In this document: one piece after another, positions 32,755 through 41,566 of the stretch
How the letters are laid out: each line of letters starts with the position of its first letter
Position numbering within the stretch: the stretch's first letter is position 1
Origin: an uncultured Lachnospiraceae bacterium
GTDB taxonomy: Bacteria; Bacillota; Clostridia; Lachnospirales; Lachnospiraceae
DNA length: 43,322 nt
Direction: 5' to 3'
NCBI GenBank assembly: GCA_947385425.1
Contig: CANDKY010000023.1
Coordinates: forward strand, 1-43,322
The notes under the pieces: model-generated
The model's database searches: none
Seen by the model: the letters and a program-made list of their open reading frames with translations, nothing else
Told to the model about the DNA's origin: nothing
Position numbers and translations under genes: made by a program

Positions 32755-32808
32755 TTTTCATAGCAACAAAAAATCTGGACACGGGACATTCCGGACAGGA
32801 GGAATCTT

Positions 32809-33627
32809 ATGGAACAAATAGAACAATCACTGTTAGAACTGAAAGACCTCTGTTATTCCTACCACAGCTTAGAGGGCGAAACGATTGCCTTATCCCATAT
32901 ATCTTTCCAAATAAAAAAAGGGGAATTTACAGCCATCGTAGGGCCTTCCGGATGCGGGAAATCCACCCTGCTCTCCCTCATTGCCGGGCTGGATACCCCG
33001 GAAAGCGGTGAAATTATTTTCCACAATACCGGACAGCCAGCCTCGCCGGAACAAAAACCCCGCATCGGATACATGCTCCAGCATGACCATCTGTTTGAAT
33101 GGAGGACTATTTACAAAAACGTCATACTCGGGCTGGAAATCAACCATATGCTGACTCCGGAAAAACTGGAGCTTGTCACAAAACTCCTCAAAGACTATGA
33201 TTTATACAAATTCAGGGACAAAAAGCCAAGCGAACTGTCCGGCGGCATGAAACAGCGCGCCGCCCTCATACGCACCCTTGTCATGGAACCGGATATCCTG
33301 CTTCTGGATGAGCCTTTCAGCGCGCTGGATTACCAGACCCGCCTGTCCGTCTCTTCCGATATCTGCAGCATCATACGTTCCACAGGCAAAACCGCCCTTC
33401 TGATCACCCATGACCTGTCCGAAGCCATCAGCCTTGCGGAACGCATCCTCGTGCTGAGCAGACGCCCGGCTACTGTCAAATGCGACATCCCCGTCCATTT
33501 AACACTGACGGACAATTCTCCCCTCGCCTCCAGGAATGCCCCCGAGTTCAAGGACTATTTCAACCTCTTATGGAAGGAGATTTCAGATGAAAATTACAGA
33601 CAGCCTGAGCAATCAGGAAAAATATGA
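32809..33627 (+). CDS. ABC transporter ATP-binding protein, NitT/TauT type
   Basis: This 272-residue ATPase energises import of a small organic anion or cation such as a sulfonate, nitrate, pyrimidine precursor or guanidine-like compound; the substrate cannot be read from the sequence. Walker A is VGPSGCGKST, the signature is LSGGMKQR, Walker B is ILLLDEPFSALD and the switch His is in LLITHDLSEA. GGAGG precedes the ATG. The end overlaps the permease start by 41 bases. The partner permease is damaged and no solute-binding protein gene follows, so the system may be non-functional. Confidence 0.9.
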   Translation: MEQIEQSLLELKDLCYSYHSLEGETIALSHISFQIKKGEFTAIVGPSGCGKSTLLSLIAGLDTPESGEIIFHNTGQPASPEQKPRIGYMLQHDHLFEWRTIYKNVILGLEINHMLTPEKLELVTKLLKDYDLYKFRDKKPSELSGGMKQRAALIRTLVMEPDILLLDEPFSALDYQTRLSVSSDICSIIRSTGKTALLITHDLSEAISLAERILVLSRRPATVKCDIPVHLTLTDNSPLASRNAPEFKDYFNLLWKEISDENYRQPEQSGKI

Positions 33628-34516
33628 ACATGCCTGCCTCCGGCACCGCCGCATGGTTTTTCTCGCCCGTATCCTCATCCTTGCGGGCTTCCTTATCCTC
33701 TGGGAAGGCTCCGTCCGGATGGGATACGTGGATTCCTTTTTCTTTAGCAGCCCCAGCCAGGTAGCGCTGTGCTTTATCGGCATGGTAAAAGACTTTACCT
33801 TCTTCACCAATACCGGCATCACCCTGCTGGAAACCCTCGCCAGTTTCCTCCTGGTCCTGCTCATCAGTATGTTGTCCGCCACCCTTCTGTGGCTCTCCCG
33901 CAAATGCTCCGAGATTCTGGAACCTTATCTGGTAGTTTTAAACAGCCTGCCAAAATCTGCCCTCGCCCCTCTCTTCATTGTATGGCTCGGAACCGGAATA
34001 AATACCATCATCGTAGCCGGAATCTCCGTAGCGGTCTTCGGCTCCGTCATAAACCTGTACACCGGCTTCCGGCAGGTGGATGAAGAAAAAATAAAACTGA
34101 TCTATACACTCGGCGGCGGAAAACGGGATGCCTTTTTCAAAGTGGTCCTCCCCGGCTCCGTCCCTACTATTTTAAGCAATATGAAAGTCAACATCGGGCT
34201 CGCCCTCGTGGGCGTTATCATAGGGGAGTTCCTGGCGGCAAGAAGAGGGCTCGGATATCTGATTATCTACGGGTCGCAGGTATTCAGATGGTGGGCGGGA
34301 ATGACAGGAATGGGTATCCGATTTCCATCCGCATCTATTCCGCCGCCCTTCCTATCTGCACCTTTTTCCCGCAAAAAGCAAACCCATACTTCCGTATACG
34401 TTCTTTGGAAAAGCCTTTTGCCACGAGGGATGCTTCATAATTTTGCCTGTCTATCTGGCAAAGCGCATCCTGCACCGTATCGGATAACTCCTTTTCATCC
34501 GTGTCCTGTACTTTGA
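33587..34516 (+). CDS. ABC transporter permease, NitT/TauT type, 3' end replaced
   Basis: The frame gives 309 residues, starting at an ATG preceded by AAGGAGATTTCAG. Residues 1 to about 234 are a normal permease with several membrane helices, the EAA-type loop EKIKLIYTLGGGKRDAFFKV and IIGEFLAARRGLGYLIIYGSQ. After GSQVF the similarity ends, where the family would have one more helix of about 25 residues. The next 75 residues are not permease-like: they are rich in Pro, Ser and His, and run antisense through a PD-(D/E)XK gene remnant. The gene is therefore truncated with a read-through tail and is probably inactive. Confidence 0.75.
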   Translation: MKITDSLSNQEKYEHACLRHRRMVFLARILILAGFLILWEGSVRMGYVDSFFFSSPSQVALCFIGMVKDFTFFTNTGITLLETLASFLLVLLISMLSATLLWLSRKCSEILEPYLVVLNSLPKSALAPLFIVWLGTGINTIIVAGISVAVFGSVINLYTGFRQVDEEKIKLIYTLGGGKRDAFFKVVLPGSVPTILSNMKVNIGLALVGVIIGEFLAARRGLGYLIIYGSQVFRWWAGMTGMGIRFPSASIPPPFLSAPFSRKKQTHTSVYVLWKSLLPRGMLHNFACLSGKAHPAPYRITPFHPCPVL

Positions 34517-34763
34517 ATTCAAAAATATAGGCATTATCCGCCGTTTTCTTTGGCTCCAGCATTACATCATATCGCCCAAACGAGCAAAGCTCGTCTTTTC
34601 CGCTCTCCCGGTTCGAGGTAAGGGTATACCTGTCCGCCAGCTCCACCATCAGCCCGAGCACAAACCCATGGTAAAAACGCTCCGGCTCATCCCAGGACGG
34701 CGCTTTTCCTGTATCGAAGTAACTGAAAGTTTCCATGGCGACCCTGTTCATATACAATGTCAT
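34335..34763 (-). pseudogene. C-terminal remnant of an AAA-ATPase/PD-(D/E)XK gene
   Basis: The frame encodes the C-terminal PD-(D/E)XK_9-type domain only: METFSYFDTGKAPS, PERFYHGFVLGLMVEL, the catalytic FGRYDVMLEP and AYIFEFKVQD, then a conserved IRKYGFAFCGKKV end. The AAA domain that should precede it is missing. The first codons (MTLYM) come from the terminal repeat of the element at 34755, so that element marks the break. Its 3' end runs into the ABC permease gene. Confidence 0.82.
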
Positions 34764-35105
34764 TAACTTAAGCTTCCCGGGGTGCCGCAGACCACATATC
34801 TCATCCGGACGCGCTTTCGCTCAGCGGCAGACGCAACGGCACTAGAGCGTGTTTGAAAAATCATTCCCACCATCTGTACGCCCCACTTTGCGCGATATTT
34901 GCACCAAATTCAGGTTACATAGCCCACTATGCGCCCTTCATTTGGCGCAAATCTCCCACAAATTGTGACGCACATCTGCCGGAAAGCATTTTTCAAACAC
35001 GCTCTTAGGCGCCAAAACACGCCGCCTAAGTGCCGGCGTCTTTCGATGGTCCGGATCGAGATATATGGTCTGCAGCACCCCGAAAAGCTTAAGTTAATGA
35101 CATTG
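34755..35105. repeat. Family 1 MITE-like element interrupted by a family 2 element
   Basis: Perfect CAATGTCATTAACTTAAGCTT termini bound 351 bases. Outside the insertion the sequence follows the 188-bp copy at 1780 in reverse orientation throughout. The right flank joins the Uma2 3' end and the left flank joins the PD-(D/E)XK remnant. No direct target repeat is visible, which fits a deletion or recombination at this site. It accounts for the 34764-35121 gap. Confidence 0.82.
34844..35005. repeat. Family 2 MITE-like element nested in family 1
   Basis: This 162-bp element has perfect 18-base termini AGAGCGTGTTTGAAAAAT and complement, and looser pairing for about 45 bases. The interior pairs TTTGCGC with GCGCAAA. 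It splits the GGTACTAAGGCACC-type site seen in the intact family 1 copy; flanks read ...GGCACT and TAGGCGCC, consistent with a TA or similar short target. Other pieces are at 2814 and 43219. Confidence 0.8.
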
Positions 35106-35121
35106 ATTCAGGGACAATCCC

Positions 35122-35655
35122 TTACTCCGCCTTAAGGCGCAGCCCATCACATATCCCTACCGGGACCTCATCCCCAAAAAGATACTCTTCCCCTGAATCC
35201 TTCTCAAAGGAGTAAACCATGATCCGCCGCTTCACCGGGTCTACAATCCAATATTCCCTGACACCGGCGGTACGGTATTTAAAAAGCTTTGTAAAATAAT
35301 CCATCCGCCTGCTGCCTGGCGAAACGATTTCAACCACCCAGTCCGGGGCGCCGTTACACCCCTTATCCGTAATCTTATTTTCATCGCAAACCACGGATAT
35401 ATCCGGTTCTACGTAATTTTTTCCATCCTTATTTAAGAACACCGCAAAAGGCGCGGGGAAAACTCTGCACCGGCCGTTATTCTGCCTGATATAATCTGCT
35501 ATCTGATAAAGTAAATCGGAAACAAGCATTTGATGTTTTGTATTAGGGGGAGCCATATAATAAATTTTCCCATCTATCAATTCGGCCCTTTCCCCATCCG
35601 GCAATGCGTAAATATCCTCAACTGTATAAATCCCCTCTTTCTTTAATACATCCAC
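35122..35655 (-). CDS. Uma2 family nuclease-like protein (DUF820)
   Basis: This 177-residue Uma2 protein shows RAELIDGKIYY, APPNTKHQMLV, CRVFPAPFAVFL, YVEPDISVVCD, APDWVVEIVSPGS and REYWIVDPVKRRI. These include the PD...ExVSPxS residues of the active site. The start is GTG at 35655 with GGAGGAATAAACA upstream. It begins inside the last 38 bases of the AAA-ATPase gene, in another frame, so expression is likely coupled. Function of the family is unsettled. It shares the fold class of the nuclease domain of its upstream neighbour. Confidence 0.85.
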   Translation of the reverse strand: MDVLKKEGIYTVEDIYALPDGERAELIDGKIYYMAPPNTKHQMLVSDLLYQIADYIRQNNGRCRVFPAPFAVFLNKDGKNYVEPDISVVCDENKITDKGCNGAPDWVVEIVSPGSRRMDYFTKLFKYRTAGVREYWIVDPVKRRIMVYSFEKDSGEEYLFGDEVPVGICDGLRLKAE

Positions 35656-37378
35656 TGTTTATTCCTCCATTTTGGGATCCCTGTTCTGAAATGACCTTAC
35701 ACCTCTTTTTATAGCAGGCAATCCCATATTTATATATTGTCCTCATACCTTCGTCAAGCAATGCTTCCTCATAATTCCTGTCATCAATCTGTTTCAATGC
35801 CTCACGGCATCCGGCATCGAATGCCGCTTTCTCCGCATACTTAAATTCAATAATAATGCCAATTTCCTTATCCTCAACCTCCACACTGATATCACTATAT
35901 CCCTCGCCGGACTCTGCATTTGACCTGACCTTCCAGCCATTCATTCCTGCAAACAGTCCCAACAAAACACCATGGTAAAAATTTTCTTTCCTTTCTTTCC
36001 GGACATTTGTGTCACGGATACTGATAGTCTTTCGCAAATAAGAAGCAAACCCTTTCTCTATAGCCTCCGTATCATTTTTCTCAAATGCCCTGCAGAAGTT
36101 CTCCAGCTTTACCATATCCTTTTTCGTCTCTGCCTCAAACCATTCCTGTATCTGCTCCACAAATATCCACCGGATTTCCCTGTTGGGAATCACCAGGCTT
36201 GTCAGGCCATCGCCGTCTTCTTCACACTGTGTCAGATAACCTGTTGTAAAAAGAATGCTCCACAGGTTATCCATCATAGAATCCAAATCCCTGTAAGTCA
36301 ATTCCTGCCGGATTTTCTTTCTAATGCTTTTGCCGCTAATCAGCAGTTCCATCTCATCTCTGGCCGCCCCGTCCGCCTTTTCTATAAATTTTCTGATAAT
36401 ACTGTTGCTGCTTGTATTTACCCAGTAATTCTGCGGATGTACGGAAGGATCCATTTTCAATGCATGGCAATAATTCACCACATCCCACGGACAGTAAACC
36501 TCCAGTTTCCCAAAACGATATCCGTCATACCATTCCTTTACGGCAGCATATTTTCCCGTAAATCCGTAATACTCCAGCAATTCCATGACTTCCCTGTCCA
36601 AAAATCCAAAGAACTCGTTGTATTGTACATCTTTTACTGTATATACATTAAAATTATTAAAACCGGTAAATATACTTTCCTTTGAAATCCGCAGGCATCC
36701 TGTAAGAACCGCAAAATAAAGGCTGCTGTTTGTCTTAAGCGCCCGTCCGAACAAAATCCTGATAAAATCCACCATAGCATCATAATAGCCTGACTGATAT
36801 GCCCTATCAAGCGGAACATCATATTCGTCAATGAGAATAATAGCCCGCTGCCCGTAATGCTTCTGCAGAAAACGTGACAGCATCAGAAGACAGTTTTCCA
36901 TAAGGGTATCCGACATTGCAAACCCTCCCTTATCATCTGACGCGATAAGCGCCGTATACTGACGGCGCTCTGCCTCTGTCAGCCTTCCGCTGTCTGCAAG
37001 AAATGAAAATCTTTCCGCTTCCATGGCCAATGTAGAACACAGCCTTCTCTTTGCCGTATCAAAAGTATCGCCGGAGACATCTTTTAAACTAATTGAAATA
37101 ACCGGAAACCTCCCCATATATTTTTTGCAGATTTCTTTTTCCTTTGAAATTTCCAACCCGTCAAAAAGCGCACTGTCACCATCCGCCTCAAAAAACTTTT
37201 TCAGCATACTCATCGTCAGAGTTTTCCCAAATCTCCTTGGACGTGTGAACAGATTTACATATGACATATTTTCCAAAAGTTCTTTTATCAGCCCTGTTTT
37301 ATCAATATAATAAAACCTGTCTTTCCGGATCGTTTCAAAATCCTCAATCCCCACAGGAAGTTTTACCTTTCCATCCAT
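35618..37378 (-). CDS. AAA-ATPase with C-terminal PD-(D/E)XK nuclease domain, subtype 1
   Basis: This 586-residue protein combines a predicted AAA-ATPase (AAA-ATPase_like) with a PD-(D/E)XK_9-type nuclease-like domain. The N terminus LPVGIEDFETIRKDRFYYID is typical. Walker A is RPRRFGKTLTMSM and Walker B is AIILIDEYDVPLD. The region PERF-type is absent; instead NFYHGVLLGLF leads into the nuclease motif YSDISVEVEDKEIGIIIEFK (Asp, Glu and Lys in place). AGAGGCAGCAT precedes the ATG. A Uma2 gene overlaps its end. The family is abundant in gut Firmicutes and Bacteroidetes but has no proven role. Confidence 0.87.
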   Translation of the reverse strand: MDGKVKLPVGIEDFETIRKDRFYYIDKTGLIKELLENMSYVNLFTRPRRFGKTLTMSMLKKFFEADGDSALFDGLEISKEKEICKKYMGRFPVISISLKDVSGDTFDTAKRRLCSTLAMEAERFSFLADSGRLTEAERRQYTALIASDDKGGFAMSDTLMENCLLMLSRFLQKHYGQRAIILIDEYDVPLDRAYQSGYYDAMVDFIRILFGRALKTNSSLYFAVLTGCLRISKESIFTGFNNFNVYTVKDVQYNEFFGFLDREVMELLEYYGFTGKYAAVKEWYDGYRFGKLEVYCPWDVVNYCHALKMDPSVHPQNYWVNTSSNSIIRKFIEKADGAARDEMELLISGKSIRKKIRQELTYRDLDSMMDNLWSILFTTGYLTQCEEDGDGLTSLVIPNREIRWIFVEQIQEWFEAETKKDMVKLENFCRAFEKNDTEAIEKGFASYLRKTISIRDTNVRKERKENFYHGVLLGLFAGMNGWKVRSNAESGEGYSDISVEVEDKEIGIIIEFKYAEKAAFDAGCREALKQIDDRNYEEALLDEGMRTIYKYGIACYKKRCKVISEQGSQNGGINSGCIKERGDLYS

Positions 37379-37466
37379 ATGCTGCCTCTTTCTAAAAAAA
37401 TGCCGCAATCATCCGCCGCGGTTCCCGTCATAAGCTGCCTTCCATTAAACGATATCCATACCAATC

Positions 37467-39077
37467 TTACAACTGCTCCACTTTACACCCATGCTTTTTG
37501 GTCTTCTTGTTATATCCTATCCCAACCGCCAGGACCGGGCCTCCAAATTCCTTTTCCTCCCCAAGTTTCCCCTGAAAACGCAGGGCATATTTCTTCTCCT
37601 TAATCTGTTCTATCGCCTCTTCCGGCGTATGATCGACCTTTAATTCCAGAATGATGCCGGCATCCCTCTTATCCACCCTCGGATAAAAAATAAAATCCAC
37701 ATATCCGATTCCCGCTTTATCCTCCCTTTCCACACGGTAACGATCCCTGGCAGAAAGATAAATCAAATTCACAACAGAAGAAAGCTCCGCCTCACTGTTA
37801 TAGGCAAACAACGGTGTCTCCGTATCATGTACGAATGCTAAAATCCCAGCCATTGTTTCCGTATCCCCGGACAAGGTTGCCTCCAGCATACGGTCAGACT
37901 CCCTGGCCAGCCTGTTTACATATCCCAGCGAAGTTTCCTTCCGGACCATATCGTCAAACCGATCCATCAACTCTTTATTCGGTATACTGACTTTCCCCTT
38001 CTCATAGCTTAAAAAACCATATACAACCATTGCGGAAAAAATCTCATTCTTTGTCTGCAAATTCATGGAAGTTGCCGCATATTCCTGTATATTTGCAGTT
38101 ACCGCTTCCCCGGAAACCATATATGCGATATCTTCCTTTACCCCGTTCACATTCCTTTTAATGTAGTAAAAAATTTCATCATACGGACCGGAACCTGTCC
38201 AATAATCCGCCAGTTGATTATTGCTGAGGGCTGCCACAACCGAACGTGGATTATATACGCGTTCCCCGGACACCGTATGATATCCGTTATACCACTCCCG
38301 CAGCCCCTCCAAATCCACCTTAAAAGGTTTCTCCGTCTTCTGCAGATATTTCCCGTACAGACACACCACTTCTGCCTCCGTAAATCCGAAATAATTGCTG
38401 AAACGGTTTTGCACCGTCATGGAAAACTCCAAAAACATGTTTAGTTCCGAACCGCTTGAATATTTCGCAACAGGCAGAACCCCCGTCATATATGCAAGGG
38501 AAACATAAGGCTGATCCTTCAGCAAATCCTTCAGAAATAATAAATACGCCCTTTTATCCTCCTGTGTCACAAACGACATATGGAAAACCGCATCCCATTC
38601 ATCCAGCACAAACAGAAAATGCTCCTTTTCCTTAAGATATATCCGCATCAAATCCTCTGAAACCGTACCCTTTTCCCGGAACCCGCAGCCTGGATAGGCA
38701 TTATGCAAATCTTCCCTCAGCAATTCCTTAATATTAGCAATATAGTCCCTGTAGCTTACGCATTCATCATTATATTTACTGAAATCAATATGAATTACAT
38801 TATGCTGGTTTCTATGCTTTACCACATCCGATTTTGCAATCGCCAACCGGCCAAAAAGCCCGGCGCTGTCCGTTCCCCTTGAAAAAAAGGCACTTATCAT
38901 ATTTGCCATGACTGTCTTTCCGAACCGCCTCGGACGTGTAATACAAATATGATTATTCCCCTGTTCCGCCAAAGGGCAAAGTTCCTCCAAAATTAATGTC
39001 TTATCCACAAAATACGGTTTCAATACCTCACTCCGATATATTTCATACGATTTTTCACTATTCAAATAAAACCCCAT
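37467..39077 (-). CDS. AAA-ATPase with C-terminal PD-(D/E)XK nuclease domain, subtype 2
   Basis: This 536-residue protein is of the same two-domain family but a different subtype, close to the gene at 41609. The start SEKSYEIYRSEVLKPYFVDKT is typical. Walker A is RPRRFGKTVMANM and Walker B is FLFVLDEWDAVFH. The nuclease motif is GYVDFIFYPRVDKRDAGIIL followed by ELK. The C terminus AVGIGYNKKTKKHGCKVEQ matches ISYDKGSKKHSC in the 41609 protein. The ATG at 39077 has CAGGGAAGTCT upstream. Transcription starts from the strong promoter at 39213. It is followed after 88 bases by the subtype 1 gene. Confidence 0.87.
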   Translation of the reverse strand: MGFYLNSEKSYEIYRSEVLKPYFVDKTLILEELCPLAEQGNNHICITRPRRFGKTVMANMISAFFSRGTDSAGLFGRLAIAKSDVVKHRNQHNVIHIDFSKYNDECVSYRDYIANIKELLREDLHNAYPGCGFREKGTVSEDLMRIYLKEKEHFLFVLDEWDAVFHMSFVTQEDKRAYLLFLKDLLKDQPYVSLAYMTGVLPVAKYSSGSELNMFLEFSMTVQNRFSNYFGFTEAEVVCLYGKYLQKTEKPFKVDLEGLREWYNGYHTVSGERVYNPRSVVAALSNNQLADYWTGSGPYDEIFYYIKRNVNGVKEDIAYMVSGEAVTANIQEYAATSMNLQTKNEIFSAMVVYGFLSYEKGKVSIPNKELMDRFDDMVRKETSLGYVNRLARESDRMLEATLSGDTETMAGILAFVHDTETPLFAYNSEAELSSVVNLIYLSARDRYRVEREDKAGIGYVDFIFYPRVDKRDAGIILELKVDHTPEEAIEQIKEKKYALRFQGKLGEEKEFGGPVLAVGIGYNKKTKKHGCKVEQL

Positions 39078-39212
39078 AGACTTCCCTGCCTGTCCGCTTT
39101 CCGCATTATACCCAATACCCCACACAAATATATACACTGCCCAGTCCGCAAAAATGTGTTCCAATTCCCCCGCCTCCGCCACACATACCGCAGCCCTAAA
39201 CCCATTGATTAT

Positions 39213-39241
39213 ATTGTACCGTACGTATTGGCATGCGTCAA
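39213..39241 (-). promoter_or_regulatory. Sigma-A promoter for the subtype 2 and subtype 1 AAA genes
   Basis: On the minus strand, TTGACG (39236-39241) and TACAAT (39213-39218) are 17 bases apart. It lies just outside structured element copy C, so the recombinase and the AAA genes are separate transcripts. The predicted leader is about 130 bases. Confidence 0.8.
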
Positions 39242-39259
39242 CAATTTCACCCCAACCAA

Positions 39260-39423
39260 CATACTGCCGCCCTGCGGCAGCTCAAACCCGCCATGAAAAA
39301 CCTGGAAGAATGCCCTCTTTCTGGGCATTCTTCCGTGTGAAACGGATTTGCGATGCTACAGCATTGCAAATCCTAAAAGTTCTTAAGTGGTGTCTTTTAC
39401 CACTTTAGAACTTTTTTTCACAC
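39260..39423 (-). repeat. Gene-3'-end structured element, copy C
   Basis: It begins within the last two codons and stop of the recombinase gene. Outer stem GTGTGAAA (39325-39332) pairs with TTTCACAC (39416-39423). The two enclosed hairpins have AAAAGTTCT and GGATTTGC arms, and the outside hairpin (39304-39324) has GAATGCCC arms. Its far end has a GCTGCCGC...GCGGCAG stem. Changes relative to copies A and B keep pairing in the outer stem and in the AAAAGTTC/GAACTTTT arm. Confidence 0.72.
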
Positions 39424-41304
39424 TAACCACTCCCCTCTCCCATTCGGCGAGCTATATCGGATTTTCCCCTCCGCCTTCAGCTCCCGTATCCTCCTGTGTA
39501 CCAGGGAAAGGTTCACCCCCATTTCCCCCGCAATTTCCCTGGCTGTAATTTTCGGCTTCCGCCCCATAAGTTCCAGCACGGTTTTCTTCTCCTCCTCTAT
39601 CACGGCGCGGTGGGAAGACGCGCACGCCTGCGGAAGCCGTACCGCCGTCAGCTTACCCGCTCCGCTTCCGGCCGCGGAAGATATACCTTCACCCGCCACC
39701 CCCACCAATACCAGGGAATCCGGCAAACTATCAAAAAAAATTTCGAGACAGTCAGGAAATACCTCTATTTTTCGGATACCCCCAACCATATCCGCTATCT
39801 CAGCCTCTTCCACTATCCCTCCCTCCAATTTCATCCGGATGGATTCTATCCGCCTTTCAAGCGCTGCATTTGGCAGGACATCGCCTTCCAGCTCCTTTAA
39901 CTGCCCTTGTATGTATTCGATCCTGTTTTGAAGATCCTGATTTTTGGCTTTAAACTCTTCATCCGAAATAACATTTTCCAACAGCTTTTCAAGAAGACGT
40001 TCCTTTTGGCCCGTTACCTTTTCCAGCGTTGTTTCCAGTTCCCCCTTCCTCACGGCCGCATGGCCATTCCCCAATGCCTTCCCCAAAACTGCCAGCGCCT
40101 TTCTTACACGGCCGGCTCTCTGCATTTCCAACCCATGGCACCTTTCCCTGGCAAACTGCTCCAATACGCCATAAAGCTTTTTCTCGTCCAGATGCACATT
40201 ATCGCATCCTATACTATATCCCGCAATGTATCCCGCATCCTCCTGCTTCACCGCTTTCCTCCTCTGTTCCCTGCGGCGCCGGGGATCTTTCCGCCCGTTG
40301 TGCAGATAATTGCAGCACTTCCACTTTATTTCCTGCCCGTCCTTTTTCCGGGAAACGGTACGGTAAAACGGGCTGCCGCATAATCCGCAGAAAAGTTTTC
40401 CCGAAAGGCTGTATTTCCCCGGGCTGCTGCCCTTTCTATATGTTGCTCCCCGGTTCCCCTCCTGCCTCCTCCTGTCCAGTCCCTGATTTGCCTTTTCAAA
40501 TAAATCCCCGTCCACAATTGCAGGGACTGCGTTTTCATGGATAATCCACTCTGACTGCGGGTTCTTAAACACCTGCCTGCTTTCAAAATCATAATGTTTC
40601 CGGTTCTGGATAACCGTACCTTTGTATATCGGGTTCCGGATAATATTCCGGATACCGGACGGGCCCAGCATTTTCCCATTCCGGTTACGGTATCCGTTCT
40701 GATAGAGAATTTCCGCACTGCAGTGCGTACCGTAACCACTTGCCGAAAGCCTGAAAATCATCCGTATCATTTCCGCTTCCCGTTCGTCCACTGCAACACT
40801 TTTGTCCGGCAGTTTCCGGAACCCGTAAGCCTGGTTTGTAAGTACGAAATTCCGCCCTTCCTTCTGCCTGTTCCGGTGGGCATTGTTTATTTTTTTGCTC
40901 AGCTCCCGGCTGTACTCTTCCGCCAGGATTGCTTTGATTCCAGTGACAAGCGCATCATCCGGAGTGTAAAATTTATGCTCCAGATACATATACAGCCGTT
41001 TCCTGTTTTTCTGCATCCGTTCCAGGAACAAATACCAGTCCTTCGTATTGCGCATCAGCCTATCCTGGCTTTTGATAACTATAACGTCAAATTTATCGCC
41101 CTCTAAATCCCGATACAGGCGGTTATATTCCTTCCTGCCTTTTCTTGTTGTACCGCTTTTAGCCTCCACATAAACATCCGCCAGCTCCCATCCCTGCTCC
41201 CGGACACAGTCTTTGGATTCCTGCACCTGTTTAAGCAGCGCATCTTTCTGCGATTCCTCTTCTGTGCTGCAGCGGTTATAAATCACTGCCCGCAGTTTCC
41301 CCAT
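39418..41304 (-). CDS. Large serine recombinase with C-terminal winged-helix domain
   Basis: This 628-residue site-specific recombinase has an N-terminal resolvase domain: the catalytic Ser13 lies in YNRCSTEEES, and the arginine-rich KSQDRLMRNT follows. A recombinase domain (about 165-270, AYGFRKLPDKS and GPSGIRNIIRNPIYKGTV) follows. A zinc-ribbon (FCGLCGSPFYR with a later CCNYLHNG) and a long coiled coil (about 420-520) come next. The last 60 residues (ITAREIAGEMGVNLSLVHRR, then KGRIRYSS-like basic strand) look like a winged-helix domain, unusual for this family. AAGGGGGGATATGGT precedes the ATG. Such enzymes move integrative elements or invert DNA; no att sites or element boundaries are visible here. 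Confidence 0.88.
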   Translation of the reverse strand: MGKLRAVIYNRCSTEEESQKDALLKQVQESKDCVREQGWELADVYVEAKSGTTRKGRKEYNRLYRDLEGDKFDVIVIKSQDRLMRNTKDWYLFLERMQKNRKRLYMYLEHKFYTPDDALVTGIKAILAEEYSRELSKKINNAHRNRQKEGRNFVLTNQAYGFRKLPDKSVAVDEREAEMIRMIFRLSASGYGTHCSAEILYQNGYRNRNGKMLGPSGIRNIIRNPIYKGTVIQNRKHYDFESRQVFKNPQSEWIIHENAVPAIVDGDLFEKANQGLDRRRQEGNRGATYRKGSSPGKYSLSGKLFCGLCGSPFYRTVSRKKDGQEIKWKCCNYLHNGRKDPRRRREQRRKAVKQEDAGYIAGYSIGCDNVHLDEKKLYGVLEQFARERCHGLEMQRAGRVRKALAVLGKALGNGHAAVRKGELETTLEKVTGQKERLLEKLLENVISDEEFKAKNQDLQNRIEYIQGQLKELEGDVLPNAALERRIESIRMKLEGGIVEEAEIADMVGGIRKIEVFPDCLEIFFDSLPDSLVLVGVAGEGISSAAGSGAGKLTAVRLPQACASSHRAVIEEEKKTVLELMGRKPKITAREIAGEMGVNLSLVHRRIRELKAEGKIRYSSPNGRGEWLV

Positions 41305-41322
41305 ACCATATCCCCCCTTTCC

Positions 41323-41481
41323 TTATTCCTCCTCCCTTAACAGCTCCAAAATCCGTAGGTATTCCTCAGAGGTAATGTCTTTTTCCCGTCTTAAAATTCG
41401 GGAAATTTGCTCCATTATCCTTTTATCTTCCGCTGTCATTTTTTCGTTCCCGCTTTCTTTATTCTGAACTGCCATAGGCAT
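41323..41481 (-). CDS. 52-residue small protein upstream of the recombinase
   Basis: A short frame encodes a charged helical peptide beginning MPMAVQNKESGN with MTAEDKRIMEQISRI and a C-terminal TSEEYLRILELLREEE. AAAAGGGTA precedes the ATG; a second ATG two codons on is also possible. It ends 18 bases before the recombinase start, and its last codons contain the GGAGGAGG stretch, so the two genes are coupled. The C-terminal half recalls SHOCT-type short oligomerisation helices. It could be a directionality factor or regulator, which is speculation. Confidence 0.6.
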   Translation of the reverse strand: MPMAVQNKESGNEKMTAEDKRIMEQISRILRREKDITSEEYLRILELLREEE

Positions 41482-41566
41482 TACCCTTTTCTTACATCCT
41501 ATGCAAACATTAACTTATTCAGTCAATTTTAATTAATCCGCTGTACGCCCATGCGGCAAAGGGAGG

